DNA of 30,910 bases from Kuafuiihalomonas phototrophica. Lineage in GTDB: Bacteria; Myxococcota; Kuafuiibacteriia; Kuafuiibacteriales; Kuafuiibacteriaceae. The first letter of the stretch is position 1, and every line of letters starts with the position of its first letter. Positions 7,208 through 14,245 of this stretch are shown one piece after another. The notes beneath the pieces were generated by a model. The model saw only the letters and a program-made list of their open reading frames with translations. It was not told where the DNA came from and did no database searches. The position numbers and the translations under genes were made by a program. Location: assembly GCA_031800475.1 (NCBI GenBank), contig DAPKRQ010000265.1, forward strand, positions 1 to 30,910, in the 5' to 3' direction.

Positions 7208-8494
7208 ATGAACGAAGGCACCCGCGTCAAGCTCCAAGCCTCCCTGCAGCACGAGCCGTTCGATCCCGCTCCCTGGATGCGGGCGATCTTCGAGCATCTG
7301 CGCCGATTTTTGGTCCTGTCGGGGGGCCGTCCGGGCGTCATGGTGGTGGTGGGGGACCGTTCGGCGCCCCACACCATCCATGGAGCAAAGTGGCTGCAGC
7401 CCGGGGAAGATCCGGTTCACGTGATCATCGGCCGCCATTCCCGTTGCGCCATTCGGGTGCCCGCAGAACGAGAGGAGCTGTCCCTTCGGCATCTGGCGGT
7501 GCTGGTCCATTGGTCCGACTTCGGTCTGCAGGTCGATGTCCGCGACCTGGAGACGGCCTCGGGCTTCACCCAGGAGGCCGGGGAGAAGCTCCGGGCCGTG
7601 GCGCTGTCCGGCAGCGCCTTCTTTTCGATCGGCGACCTCGGAGTGGCCATCATCGAGACGGGCCACATGGCGCCGGTCGACGATGCGGACGCGTTCTACC
7701 AAAGCCTCCCGCCCCGTCACTTCGTGGAGGCGAAGCGAGGCCTCGACGGACAGCGCCGTATGCACGGCGAGGCGGAGCATGAACGGGAGCAGGGCGCGAC
7801 CCGGGTCGTTTCTTTGCCTCGAAGCGTCTATTTGAAAGATCTTCCGACCGGTGGAAGGCCCCTCGGCACCCTTCGTTTGTGGGAAGACGGCGTGCTGGTG
7901 GAACGGGTGTTGACCGACGAGGCGTTCGCTCGAGGAGTTCTCATCGGCCGCTACCCTCGCTGCAGCTTGCCCTGGGACGGCAGTGACCGGGTATCTCGGG
8001 TTCATCTGCTCCTGTCGTCCATCGACGAAGATCTGTGGGTGTTCGACACGGCCAGCACCAACGGACTTCAGTGGCGGCGGGCAGACGGCGAGTGGGAAGA
8101 GCTGCCCTACCGGCGCCTGCAGGACGGAGACAGGCTCTGCTTCGGCACGGCTCAGATGGAGTGGCAGGCGTCGGTGGTCCAGGGAGAATCCGAGTCGAAA
8201 CGCCAGATGGAGGGGCCGCGCCGCGCCGCGCCACGACGGCCCACCGAAGCGACCCGCTACGCGCCGGTCGGCGTGGTCGATCCGTTCCGCGCCGAGCTCT
8301 TGGCGATCTTGGAGCGGAATGCGGGGCTCATGGTGCTGGGCGCCCTGGCCCGTGCCGTGTCGGTGTCCGAGTCCATACTCGAGGGTCATCTCGACGTGCT
8401 TCGGTCCGAGCTGCAGGGTGTGGAACTTCAGATCGACCCCACGGCCCGGGTCGTCCAGATCGACGTGGAGCGGCTGCGAGATCGGCTCGACTGA
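7208..8494 (+). CDS. Tandem FHA-domain protein with C-terminal helical domain
   Basis: The 428-residue cytoplasmic protein carries two forkhead-associated (phosphothreonine-binding) domains. FHA1, about residues 70-150, has IGRH at 74 and SLRH at 92-95. FHA2, about 220-320, is more canonical: IGRY (246-249), SRVH (263-266), STNG (283-286) and LQDGDRLCFG. The last 75 residues (VVDPFRAELLAILERN to the end) are predicted helical and may be a winged-helix-like module, although no family is certain. Such proteins usually scaffold Ser/Thr kinase signalling, and no kinase is in the window. An ATG at 7160 and an upstream in-frame codon at 7100 are alternative starts; 7208 begins at the first protein-like sequence. 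Confidence 0.82.
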   Translation: MNEGTRVKLQASLQHEPFDPAPWMRAIFEHLRRFLVLSGGRPGVMVVVGDRSAPHTIHGAKWLQPGEDPVHVIIGRHSRCAIRVPAEREELSLRHLAVLVHWSDFGLQVDVRDLETASGFTQEAGEKLRAVALSGSAFFSIGDLGVAIIETGHMAPVDDADAFYQSLPPRHFVEAKRGLDGQRRMHGEAEHEREQGATRVVSLPRSVYLKDLPTGGRPLGTLRLWEDGVLVERVLTDEAFARGVLIGRYPRCSLPWDGSDRVSRVHLLLSSIDEDLWVFDTASTNGLQWRRADGEWEELPYRRLQDGDRLCFGTAQMEWQASVVQGESESKRQMEGPRRAAPRRPTEATRYAPVGVVDPFRAELLAILERNAGLMVLGALARAVSVSESILEGHLDVLRSELQGVELQIDPTARVVQIDVERLRDRLD

Positions 8495-10541
8495 TCGACG
8501 GGCTTCGGCCGTGGGGGCTCGGGGTGTGGCGCACGGAAAATATCCCGAAACCACCAAATGGAAGGCCCGGCTCGAAGACCCGGTCGCCGAATCCATTGAC
8601 GCGAATGTTGTCTACCCAGCGGACATCGAAAACGTTTTCGAGGCCGATCGAGAGTTCCCCCTTCCACCTTCGGGTGACCTCGAATCGGGCCCCCAGCCGC
8701 AACTCCGCCAAGGCGTGATCCGGGGCCTGGATTCGGTTTTCGTCGTCTGCGAATCGTGCCGAGACCCACTCGAGCTCGGCCGCTCCGAACAATCGGCCGT
8801 CGTCCCATCCCAGCCGAGCGAAGAGCCGGTGCTCGGGAAGGCCGGGAACGGTTCGGCCGTCTCGCTCGCCTGCGGTGAAGCGCGCGCGCAGCCACGAGTG
8901 GGACACGACCATCTCCAGGTGGGGGAGGGGCCGATAGCGAAGAAACAGCTCCGTGCCGATGCGTTCGGAACGTCCCGCGTTGCTGAACACGACCCGTCCG
9001 GTGACGTCTTCGTTGGGAACGAGCTCGTCTTCCAGGTCGATGAAGAAGCCCGTGAGCTCCACGAACAAGCGCTGGTCCCGCCACCGGGCCCCGAGTTCCC
9101 AGGAGTTCGAGCGCTGTGGGGCCAGGTCTCGGGAGAGGCCGGTGCCGCCGGGAGCCGAGTTGACCAGCTCGGTGGTGGTCGGTGTTTCGAACGAACGAGC
9201 GAAGGAAGCAAAGGCTTCGAAGGGACCCAGGTCGTTCAACAGTAGACCACCGCTGGCGGTTACCTGGTCGAAGATCCGGCTGCCGTCGGCGCTTTGGAGC
9301 TGGTCGTCCACATCAAAGCGAATGCGGTCGTATCGGCCGCCGGCGAACAAGCCGAGCACGTTCCAGGGCTCGATGCGTTCGCGCAGGTGGACTCCCAGGT
9401 TGTCGACCGATTCATCCTGGAGCAGGGACAGGTTGCCATCGGGGACGCCTCCGTCGTTCCCCTGGTTTTCGCGACGATCTCGCTGAAACTGGCCTTCCAG
9501 GCCGGCGGACAGGGTGTGTCCCCAAGATGGCTCGGACCACCGATAATCCAGCCGTCCCCCGAAGAAGGTCCGGACGAAAGACACGGTTCGGAAGGGGAGG
9601 GCGTTTCGAAAGTCGCGAAGTCCCCCGTGCACCGAAGCCTGCAGACGGTGGTCGAGGGCCAGCTTCGCGTCCAGAAGCGAGCCGGCCTGCAGCTGGGTGA
9701 CGGCCTCTCCGGTTCGAAATTCCAGGTTTGGGGCTGCGGCCTGGCGTGGGTTCGATCGAAAATCGGAAGGGGTCAACCCGCCCGGATCTTCGGCCTTCGG
9801 GGCCTCGACGAAGTGGACGACCTGAGTCCATCGAAGAGAGCGGGAGAGGCGGCTCAGGATCTTGGCCTGCACGATCCATTGCTCGGCTGCCGACCGCTCG
9901 CGATAGCCGTCTGTCGTGACTCGGCTCGCGAACACGGACAGTTCGGCGGGCCCTAAACGCCCCTGTCCAGTGGTTGCCAACTTCCACGTTCCTCTCGGGG
10001 CGGCCAGGGTCCAGGCTCGGACCTGCGGCACCGGTGGCGGCCTGGGTGACTCGATCCACAGGACGCCTCCGGCGGCGTTTCCGTAGATGCTTCCAGCGGC
10101 GCCGCGAAGGAGGTCGATGCGTCCGACATGGGCCAGGTCCAGCGTGTCGAGCTGTGTCTGGCCATCGGGCAGGGTGAGCGGGATTCCGTCGAGAAACACC
10201 CGAATGCCCCGGATGCCGAACGCCGACCGGGCCCCAAAGCCCCGGATCGACAAGCGGGTGTCCTGGGCGAAGTTGCGCCGGGACGTGACGAATACGCCGG
10301 GGACCCGCGACAAGGACTCGCCCAGTGACAGGGTGGCACGGCCGTTTCGCACCTCCTTTTCGCCGAGACGAAAGCTGGCCCAGGGACGCATGCGGGACGG
10401 GCCATCGAGCCGGCGGCCGACGATTCGGACCTGCTCGGCACCGGTCACGGTGGATGATCCGACCGGGGGTACGGCAGCGCCCAACACCCACAACAGTGCG
10501 ACCACCTGCTGGCGTGTACCCGGGCCTCTTCGATGACGCAA
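8328..10541 (-). CDS. TonB-dependent outer-membrane receptor
   Basis: The protein imports a ligand across the outer membrane using TonB energy. A signal peptide (VVALLWVLGAAVPP after a basic N-region) precedes a plug domain with GESLSRVPGVFVT, RLSIRGFGARSAFGIRG, VFLDGIPLTLPDGQTQ and IDLLRGAAGSIYGNAAGGV. A roughly 500-residue beta-barrel follows, ending VFEPGLPFGGFGIFSV near residue 669. A barrel should end there, but no stop occurs and the frame continues 68 Arg/Pro-rich residues into the convergent FHA gene. The start is TTG at 10541; no better in-frame start was seen. The FGARSAFGIRG plug resembles siderophore-type receptors, but the ligand is unknown. No TonB/ExbB/ExbD or ABC importer lies nearby. 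Confidence 0.85.
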   Translation of the reverse strand: MRHRRGPGTRQQVVALLWVLGAAVPPVGSSTVTGAEQVRIVGRRLDGPSRMRPWASFRLGEKEVRNGRATLSLGESLSRVPGVFVTSRRNFAQDTRLSIRGFGARSAFGIRGIRVFLDGIPLTLPDGQTQLDTLDLAHVGRIDLLRGAAGSIYGNAAGGVLWIESPRPPPVPQVRAWTLAAPRGTWKLATTGQGRLGPAELSVFASRVTTDGYRERSAAEQWIVQAKILSRLSRSLRWTQVVHFVEAPKAEDPGGLTPSDFRSNPRQAAAPNLEFRTGEAVTQLQAGSLLDAKLALDHRLQASVHGGLRDFRNALPFRTVSFVRTFFGGRLDYRWSEPSWGHTLSAGLEGQFQRDRRENQGNDGGVPDGNLSLLQDESVDNLGVHLRERIEPWNVLGLFAGGRYDRIRFDVDDQLQSADGSRIFDQVTASGGLLLNDLGPFEAFASFARSFETPTTTELVNSAPGGTGLSRDLAPQRSNSWELGARWRDQRLFVELTGFFIDLEDELVPNEDVTGRVVFSNAGRSERIGTELFLRYRPLPHLEMVVSHSWLRARFTAGERDGRTVPGLPEHRLFARLGWDDGRLFGAAELEWVSARFADDENRIQAPDHALAELRLGARFEVTRRWKGELSIGLENVFDVRWVDNIRVNGFGDRVFEPGLPFGGFGIFSVRHTPSPHGRSPSISRADLAAAPRRSGRPGPWGRSEVPHPAARTEARRDDPRVWTRTPTRHGPGRPAP

Positions 10542-11091
10542 CGCAGCCCGAGGGCCGCCGTCGATTGGATGGAACCGGGGATGTGGGGTCCGTACGGTGT
10601 CGAGACCGGGGCGGCGCTCTGCGAGTCGTCAGACATCGAGTCTGAACCACCAAAGCCCCCGTTCCCAGGTGGGGCGGTCGGGCCTTCGGGCCCGGATGGC
10701 CGTCTGGCACGACGGGAGCCCGGGTCCGGATGCCCCGCTTGCCCCTCGGAGCCCCCGGTCCGAGCCGGGCGCCGGGTCGGATTCATCTGGGCCCGCCGGC
10801 CGGAATCAAGTGCGGTTTTGGCGTCGACGGGCCGAAATCGAGTCAGCCGGCGGACGCGATCAGCTTGCCCGGGAAGGACCTGCATGCTAGTCCCGCCCAC
10901 GCATCGGTTCTGGTTCTCGGCCCTCGGCTCTCGCTTTCACAGCATGATGTCCCGGCCTCATTGGCCAACCCGAGCAGCGGCAGCGGCTGGTGCGCTGCAG
11001 TTTTTCGCGGGGCGACGCGGCCGCTCTGCGGGAAATGCCAAGTGACTGTATGCGGGCTCGGGCCTGCGGCCGCGGAAGAGAGTGAGATCAG
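10542..11091. other. Long divergent intergenic region
   Basis: These 550 bases lie between the TonB receptor (-) and the RRM protein (+). Both strands have open frames, but their products are Pro/Gly/Arg-rich and have no recognisable domain, so I do not call a gene. Visible structure includes a TCAGAC-ATCGA-GTCTGA inverted repeat at 10629-10645 and several GC-rich self-complementary stretches around 10680-10800. A cobalamin riboswitch was considered for the receptor, but its conserved boxes were not found. The last 100 bases should hold the RRM gene promoter and a GAGAGTGAG Shine-Dalgarno stretch. Confidence 0.6.
10629..10645. repeat. Inverted repeat upstream of the TonB receptor gene
   Basis: A perfect 6-bp inverted repeat, TCAGAC and GTCTGA, is separated by 5 bases (ATCGA), about 90 bases upstream of the receptor start. 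It could be an operator for a dimeric regulator. No regulator gene in the window can be tied to it. Confidence 0.35.
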
Positions 11092-11463
11092 ATGGGCAAC
11101 CGATTGTACGTGGGAAACCTTCCGTACCAGACCGGCGAGGAAGAGATCCGCGCCGCCTTTGCCAACTGCGGTGAGGTGACCGACGTGCGGCTCATGACGG
11201 ACCGAGACACCGGGCGGTCCCGCGGCTTTGCGTTCGTTACCATGGCGACGGATCAGATGGCTCAGCAGGCCATTTCGGATCTGGACGGGGCGACCCTCGA
11301 AGGGCGCGCTCTGCGCGTGAACGAAGCCGAAGACCGCCGGGGTGGCGGTGGCGGCGGCGGCCGGCGCGGCAACGACCGGGACTTCGGCCGCGGTCGGGAC
11401 TCCGGAGGCGGCCGCGGTGGCCGGTCTGGCCGCGGCGGCGGCGGCGGCGGCGGACGCTGGTGA
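11092..11463 (+). CDS. Glycine-rich RNA-binding protein (RRM domain)
   Basis: The 123-residue protein has one RNA recognition motif: RNP2 is RLYVGNLPY at residues 4-12 and RNP1 is SRGFAFVTM at 43-51. From about residue 83 it changes to a disordered Arg/Gly-rich (RGG-like) tail. This layout is that of bacterial and cyanobacterial Rbp-type single-RRM proteins, which bind RNA and are often cold-regulated. The ATG is preceded by GAGAGTGAG. It is monocistronic and converges on the bufferin-like genes. Confidence 0.92.
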   Translation: MGNRLYVGNLPYQTGEEEIRAAFANCGEVTDVRLMTDRDTGRSRGFAFVTMATDQMAQQAISDLDGATLEGRALRVNEAEDRRGGGGGGGRRGNDRDFGRGRDSGGGRGGRSGRGGGGGGGRW

Positions 11464-11533
11464 GGCCCGGGGCCGGAGCGGACCTGCGCCGAATCCCAGA
11501 AAGCGAATCTCGTGGATTCGGCCCGGGCTCGGT

Positions 11534-11563
11534 CCGAATTCCGCCTGTGTAGACCGAATTCCG
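11534..11563. repeat. Direct repeat of CCGAATTCCG
   Basis: Two identical 10-base copies occur at 11534-11543 and 11554-11563, a 20-base period. Each contains the palindrome GAATTC. They lie between the convergent RRM and bufA genes. Function is unknown; there are too few copies for an array. Confidence 0.6.
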
Positions 11564-11596
11564 GGACGGCCGACGTCGCACGCCGTGCCGTCCCGG
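11561..11596. terminator. Hairpin between convergent RRM and bufA genes
   Basis: A perfect 10-bp inverted repeat, CCGGGACGGC (11561-11570) and GCCGTCCCGG (11587-11596), has a 16-base loop. It lies 10 bases past the bufA stop and about 97 past the RRM gene. Its place suggests a bidirectional transcription end or mRNA 3' protection. Neither strand has a good T run, so intrinsic termination is uncertain. Confidence 0.45.
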
Positions 11597-11606
11597 AGCT
11601 TCGAAC

Positions 11607-11879
11607 TCAGATCGCGGTTCCGCCTCGGTCTTTGCACTCCTCGGCTTCGAGCTTCACCCAGCCCTGGCCCTTGCATTCGTTGTGGCCGGCGCAATCGTGG
11701 CCTTGGCCGGCGCACTGACCGGTGCCCTTGCACTCGTTCACGCCGGCGCATTTGACCAGCTCGGCAGACCCGGACCGGCTGGCCGGCTGCGAACTGGCGG
11801 GTTGGCTCCCGCCACTGCTGCAAGCGAACAATCCGGCTGCGGCCATGGCGACCAGACTTCCCTTCATCGGTGCGTTCAT
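11607..11879 (-). CDS. bufA: Putative bufferin-type metallophore precursor (Cys-rich RiPP precursor), apparently lipidated
   Basis: This 90-residue protein resembles small periplasmic BufA-type precursors whose cysteines are modified by MNIO enzymes. A signal segment (LVAMAAAGLFAC) ends in a lipobox-like LFAC with Cys20, followed by a Ser/Gln/Pro/Ala-rich linker to about residue 38. The core has six Cys (44, 50, 56, 63, 69, 82), with paired NECKG motifs at 48-52 and 67-71, CAGQGHDCAGH between them, and a GQGWVKLEAEEC end common in this family. The start has AAGGAAG about 8 bases upstream. It is the last gene after bufB and bufC. Bufferins bind copper or other metals; the metal here is unknown. 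The lipobox is inferred, with an atypical Phe at -2. Confidence 0.78.
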   Translation of the reverse strand: MNAPMKGSLVAMAAAGLFACSSGGSQPASSQPASRSGSAELVKCAGVNECKGTGQCAGQGHDCAGHNECKGQGWVKLEAEECKDRGGTAI

Positions 11880-11903
11880 CAATTCATCTTCCTTTCCATC
11901 GAA

Positions 11904-11917
11904 CCACCCTCGGGTGG
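11904..11917 (-). promoter_or_regulatory. Hairpin between bufC and bufA
   Basis: CCACCC and GGGTGG form a tight inverted repeat directly after the bufC stop codon and about 25 bases before the bufA ATG. It lacks a U run, so it is more likely an mRNA stability or processing element than a terminator. Such a site could let the precursor be made in excess over its maturation proteins. Confidence 0.4.
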
Positions 11918-11920
11918 GTT

Positions 11921-12715
11921 TCAATCGTCGGGCTCGGTTTCGAGCCCCGAACGGTGGACCTGCGCCACCAGACCGTCCTGGAACCAGCCCATGACGAACT
12001 CCAAAAGGCGGCTGGCGGCAGTTTCGACCGAGCCCGCAACATGCTCGCAGGCCGACTCGAGGGTGGCGCCGCCTCCCATCGCTTCGAGCAAATCCGCTTC
12101 CACGTCGTCGATGCGCCGCACGAAGACTCGGAAGTCCCTTCGCCAGAGCAAGATCTGGACGGCTCCCTCGGCGACAAGGATGTGGGGACGCGCCAGTTCG
12201 AAGGACGCTACATCGAACTCGAAGCTCGCCGACCGATGACAATGGACCAGTCGAAATCGCAGACTGGGCCAGACGTTGGCGGGAACGGACCGCAGGGCCG
12301 AAGCATCCACGGGGGGGTCGTCGGGTGCGACGAAGACCTCCGACCACATCCATTCGAGTCGCGCCAACTCGCCCGCCAGGCGCAGCACCTGTGCCCGGTT
12401 GGGGTCGGCGCAGTTCGTGGCGCACCGCAGCAGGTGGTCCGGAAAGATCCGGCCGAGCTGGCCCAGGGACGGATCGGCGGGAGGATGGTTCTGCAGGTAC
12501 TCGCAGGCTGCGGCATGGAAACAGACGGGGCCGAGCAGGGCCTTCACCCGGGGAAATTCATTCTCCAGGCAGCCGAGCAGGCGAGCCTGGCGGGACCGGC
12601 GATACAGGTCGAGTCGGCGTTGCGGCTCCGGTCCTCGGAGCCAACCGTCGAGCTGCACGGATTCGCCCCGCAGGGCCGCCATCCAGCGTGCTTGGTGGGC
12701 AGCCAGCTCCATCAT
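11921..12715 (-). CDS. bufC: HvfC/BufC-family RiPP modification partner (DUF2063)
   Basis: The 264-residue protein has the DUF2063 N-terminal domain: QARWMAALRG, RLDLYRRSRQARLLGCLENEFP, then YLQNHPPADPSLGQLGRIFPDHL, a strongly conserved signature. A second all-alpha/beta part follows (LARLEWMWSEVFVAPDDPPVD, RLVHCHRSA) and a C-terminal helical region may be winged-helix-like (LESACEHVAGSVETAASRLLEFVMGWFQDGLV). In known systems this protein binds the precursor and the MNIO enzyme and is needed for modification. Its ATG overlaps the bufB stop by four bases (ATGA), so the two are translationally coupled. It is cytoplasmic, with no signal peptide. Confidence 0.88.
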   Translation of the reverse strand: MMELAAHQARWMAALRGESVQLDGWLRGPEPQRRLDLYRRSRQARLLGCLENEFPRVKALLGPVCFHAAACEYLQNHPPADPSLGQLGRIFPDHLLRCATNCADPNRAQVLRLAGELARLEWMWSEVFVAPDDPPVDASALRSVPANVWPSLRFRLVHCHRSASFEFDVASFELARPHILVAEGAVQILLWRRDFRVFVRRIDDVEADLLEAMGGGATLESACEHVAGSVETAASRLLEFVMGWFQDGLVAQVHRSGLETEPDD

Positions 12716-13536
12716 GCGGCCTCGCGAAGTCTTTCGATCCGGGCTGCGCGGGCACACTCGGCGGCCGCGGTCTCGTAGTCGGGGACGTCCGTGTCCCATT
12801 CGACCAGAGTCGGACGGGGACCAACGTGCGCGAGTGCGTGACGGTACAGCTGCCAGACTGGATTGGGCACCGGTCCGACGTGCGTATCGAACCACACCCC
12901 GTCGGCAAAGCTAGCCCCTGAGAGGTGAAATTCGATGATGCGTTCCGCCGGTAGACGTGCCAGCTGATCGACGGGGTCGAAACCGTGGTTCTGCCCGTTC
13001 ACCCAGAGGTTGTTCAGATCGAGCAAGAGGTGGCAGTCGGCTCGTTCCGCCACCGCTTTCAGGAAGTCGATCTCGTCGAACTCGTCTGCTTCGAAGCGCA
13101 GATAGGCCGAGACGTTTTCCACCGCGATGCGGCACCCCAGAAAGTCCTGCACGCGAGAGATCTGGTCCGAGACGTGACGGGCGGCTGCTTCGGTGAACGG
13201 GAGCGGCAGAAGCTCGTGGGTGTATTCCTCTGCATCGCCGACGAAGCACAGGTGGTCGGATACGTGGGTGGGCTCCACCCGGTCGATCAGCTCCTTCAAG
13301 CGACGGAGGTAGTCTGCCGGGACCCCGTGGAGGTTTCCGAGTCCCATGGCGGTTCCGTGCAGCGCCACCGGTCGCAGTTGCCGCAAGCGCTCCAGCACAG
13401 CCCAGGGCCGGCCACCTGGGTGAAAGAAATTTTCCGATACGATTTCGAACCAGTCGACGGGATGTAGAGCTCCTCCGTCCAGCACGCGAGCGTAGTGCTC
13501 CCGCTTCAGATTCAGTCCGTGCCCGCGAAGCGCCAT
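12712..13536 (-). CDS. bufB: MNIO-family (DUF692) bufferin maturase
   Basis: The 274-residue TIM-barrel enzyme belongs to the multinuclear non-heme iron oxidase family, which includes MbnB and modifies cysteines of RiPP precursors. Conserved parts run in order: WFEIVSENFF (Glu35), VALHGTAMGLGN (His60), HVSDHLCF (His95), AVENVSAYL (Glu140), LLLDLNNLWVN (Asp173, Asn175), IEFHLSG (His204), FDTHVGPVPNPVW (Asp217, His219) and TLVEWDTDVP (Glu246, Asp248). All expected metal-ligand positions are present, so it is probably active. The ATG at 13536 begins close to the family's usual N-terminus; an upstream in-frame ATG lies near 13593. With bufC and bufA it forms an operon read in the order B-C-A. Confidence 0.92.
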   Translation of the reverse strand: MALRGHGLNLKREHYARVLDGGALHPVDWFEIVSENFFHPGGRPWAVLERLRQLRPVALHGTAMGLGNLHGVPADYLRRLKELIDRVEPTHVSDHLCFVGDAEEYTHELLPLPFTEAAARHVSDQISRVQDFLGCRIAVENVSAYLRFEADEFDEIDFLKAVAERADCHLLLDLNNLWVNGQNHGFDPVDQLARLPAERIIEFHLSGASFADGVWFDTHVGPVPNPVWQLYRHALAHVGPRPTLVEWDTDVPDYETAAAECARAARIERLREAA

Positions 13537-13547
13537 GTCGCGGGGGT

Positions 13548-14135
13548 CTACGGAGAGCAGGTCGGGCAGGTTACACCGTCGGGCAGCCCCCATTTTGGAG
13601 GCGGGCTGGTTCGCCGCTGGCGTGGCCCCTCCGGCTGCTCTTGGACGTGATGCTTCCAGCCGCTCTTCAGCGGTGCTCTCCGTCGGCTCGGCCGGGAAGC
13701 GTCGCCTCTCGGGGCGCCTTCGGGGCGAGCGAAAGTGCCGGGTGGAACCGATTTCATCAGTCCCAGCCGGGACAGTTCGGCGGTTCCCAGGGTTGGACCG
13801 TGAACACCCTGTTCTCGGCTCCACAGGCGAAATGTCCAGCGGGTCGAGATCAGCGCGTCGTCTATCCTTCGATACCCATCGTAGACGATGGCGTGGGGCT
13901 CCTGTTCGGCTTCGGAAACCGAGGTGGGACCGAAAGTGACGATGGAGGCCAGTCCCCTCAAGCGATTCGATTCGGGGTCCGCGTACACCACGTACCAATC
14001 GTCGGGTGCGTCCCCGACTTTGGTGCCGAAGGTCAGACGACCGGTGGGCACGGGAGTGTCGACCCAGGGCAGAACACCGTGATCCCGGTCCAGACAGCAG
14101 GAGGGGCTGCGGCGTGCATGATCCGCGAGGGTCAC
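13548..14135 (-). pseudogene. Remnant of a DUF6503-like gene
   Basis: Only the stretch 13716-14093 looks like real protein. It holds GRLTFGTKVGDAPDDWYVVY, DPESNRLRGLASIVTFG, EPHAIVYDGYRRIDDALIS and TRWTFRLWS, resembling the C-terminal half of DUF6503-family secreted proteins. The expected 100 or more N-terminal residues are missing, because the divergent OPT gene begins at 14246. The sequence past TFARPEGA is Arg/Pro-rich read-through to a stop 11 bases before bufB. A truncated pseudogene is most likely. A short functional gene starting at GTG 14135 and coupled to bufB cannot be excluded. The family assignment is from memory of its motifs and is tentative. Confidence 0.5.
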
Positions 14136-14245
14136 GGCCCGGGACGAGAGGCAAGCGCCGCTCGGCGGCGGCTCGCCGCGAGCGCAATCGGGTTCGGTGG
14201 GTTTCGGCTTTTCCCGAGGGCCGCTGCGGGGGACGCTGGGGCTGC

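Noticed and set aside
10445..10900. Minus-strand open frame of 151 codons upstream of and overlapping the TonB receptor start
   Set aside because: The product is Pro/Gly/Arg/Ser-rich with no domain, and its 3' end overlaps the receptor signal peptide in another frame. It is probably a GC-rich shadow.
10542..10900. Possible cobalamin or other riboswitch ahead of the TonB receptor
   Set aside because: The conserved B12-box and other core boxes were not found on the minus strand; only generic GC-rich complementarity is present.
11534..11563. Start of a CRISPR array
   Set aside because: Only two 10-base copies with a 10-base gap; too short and no cas genes.
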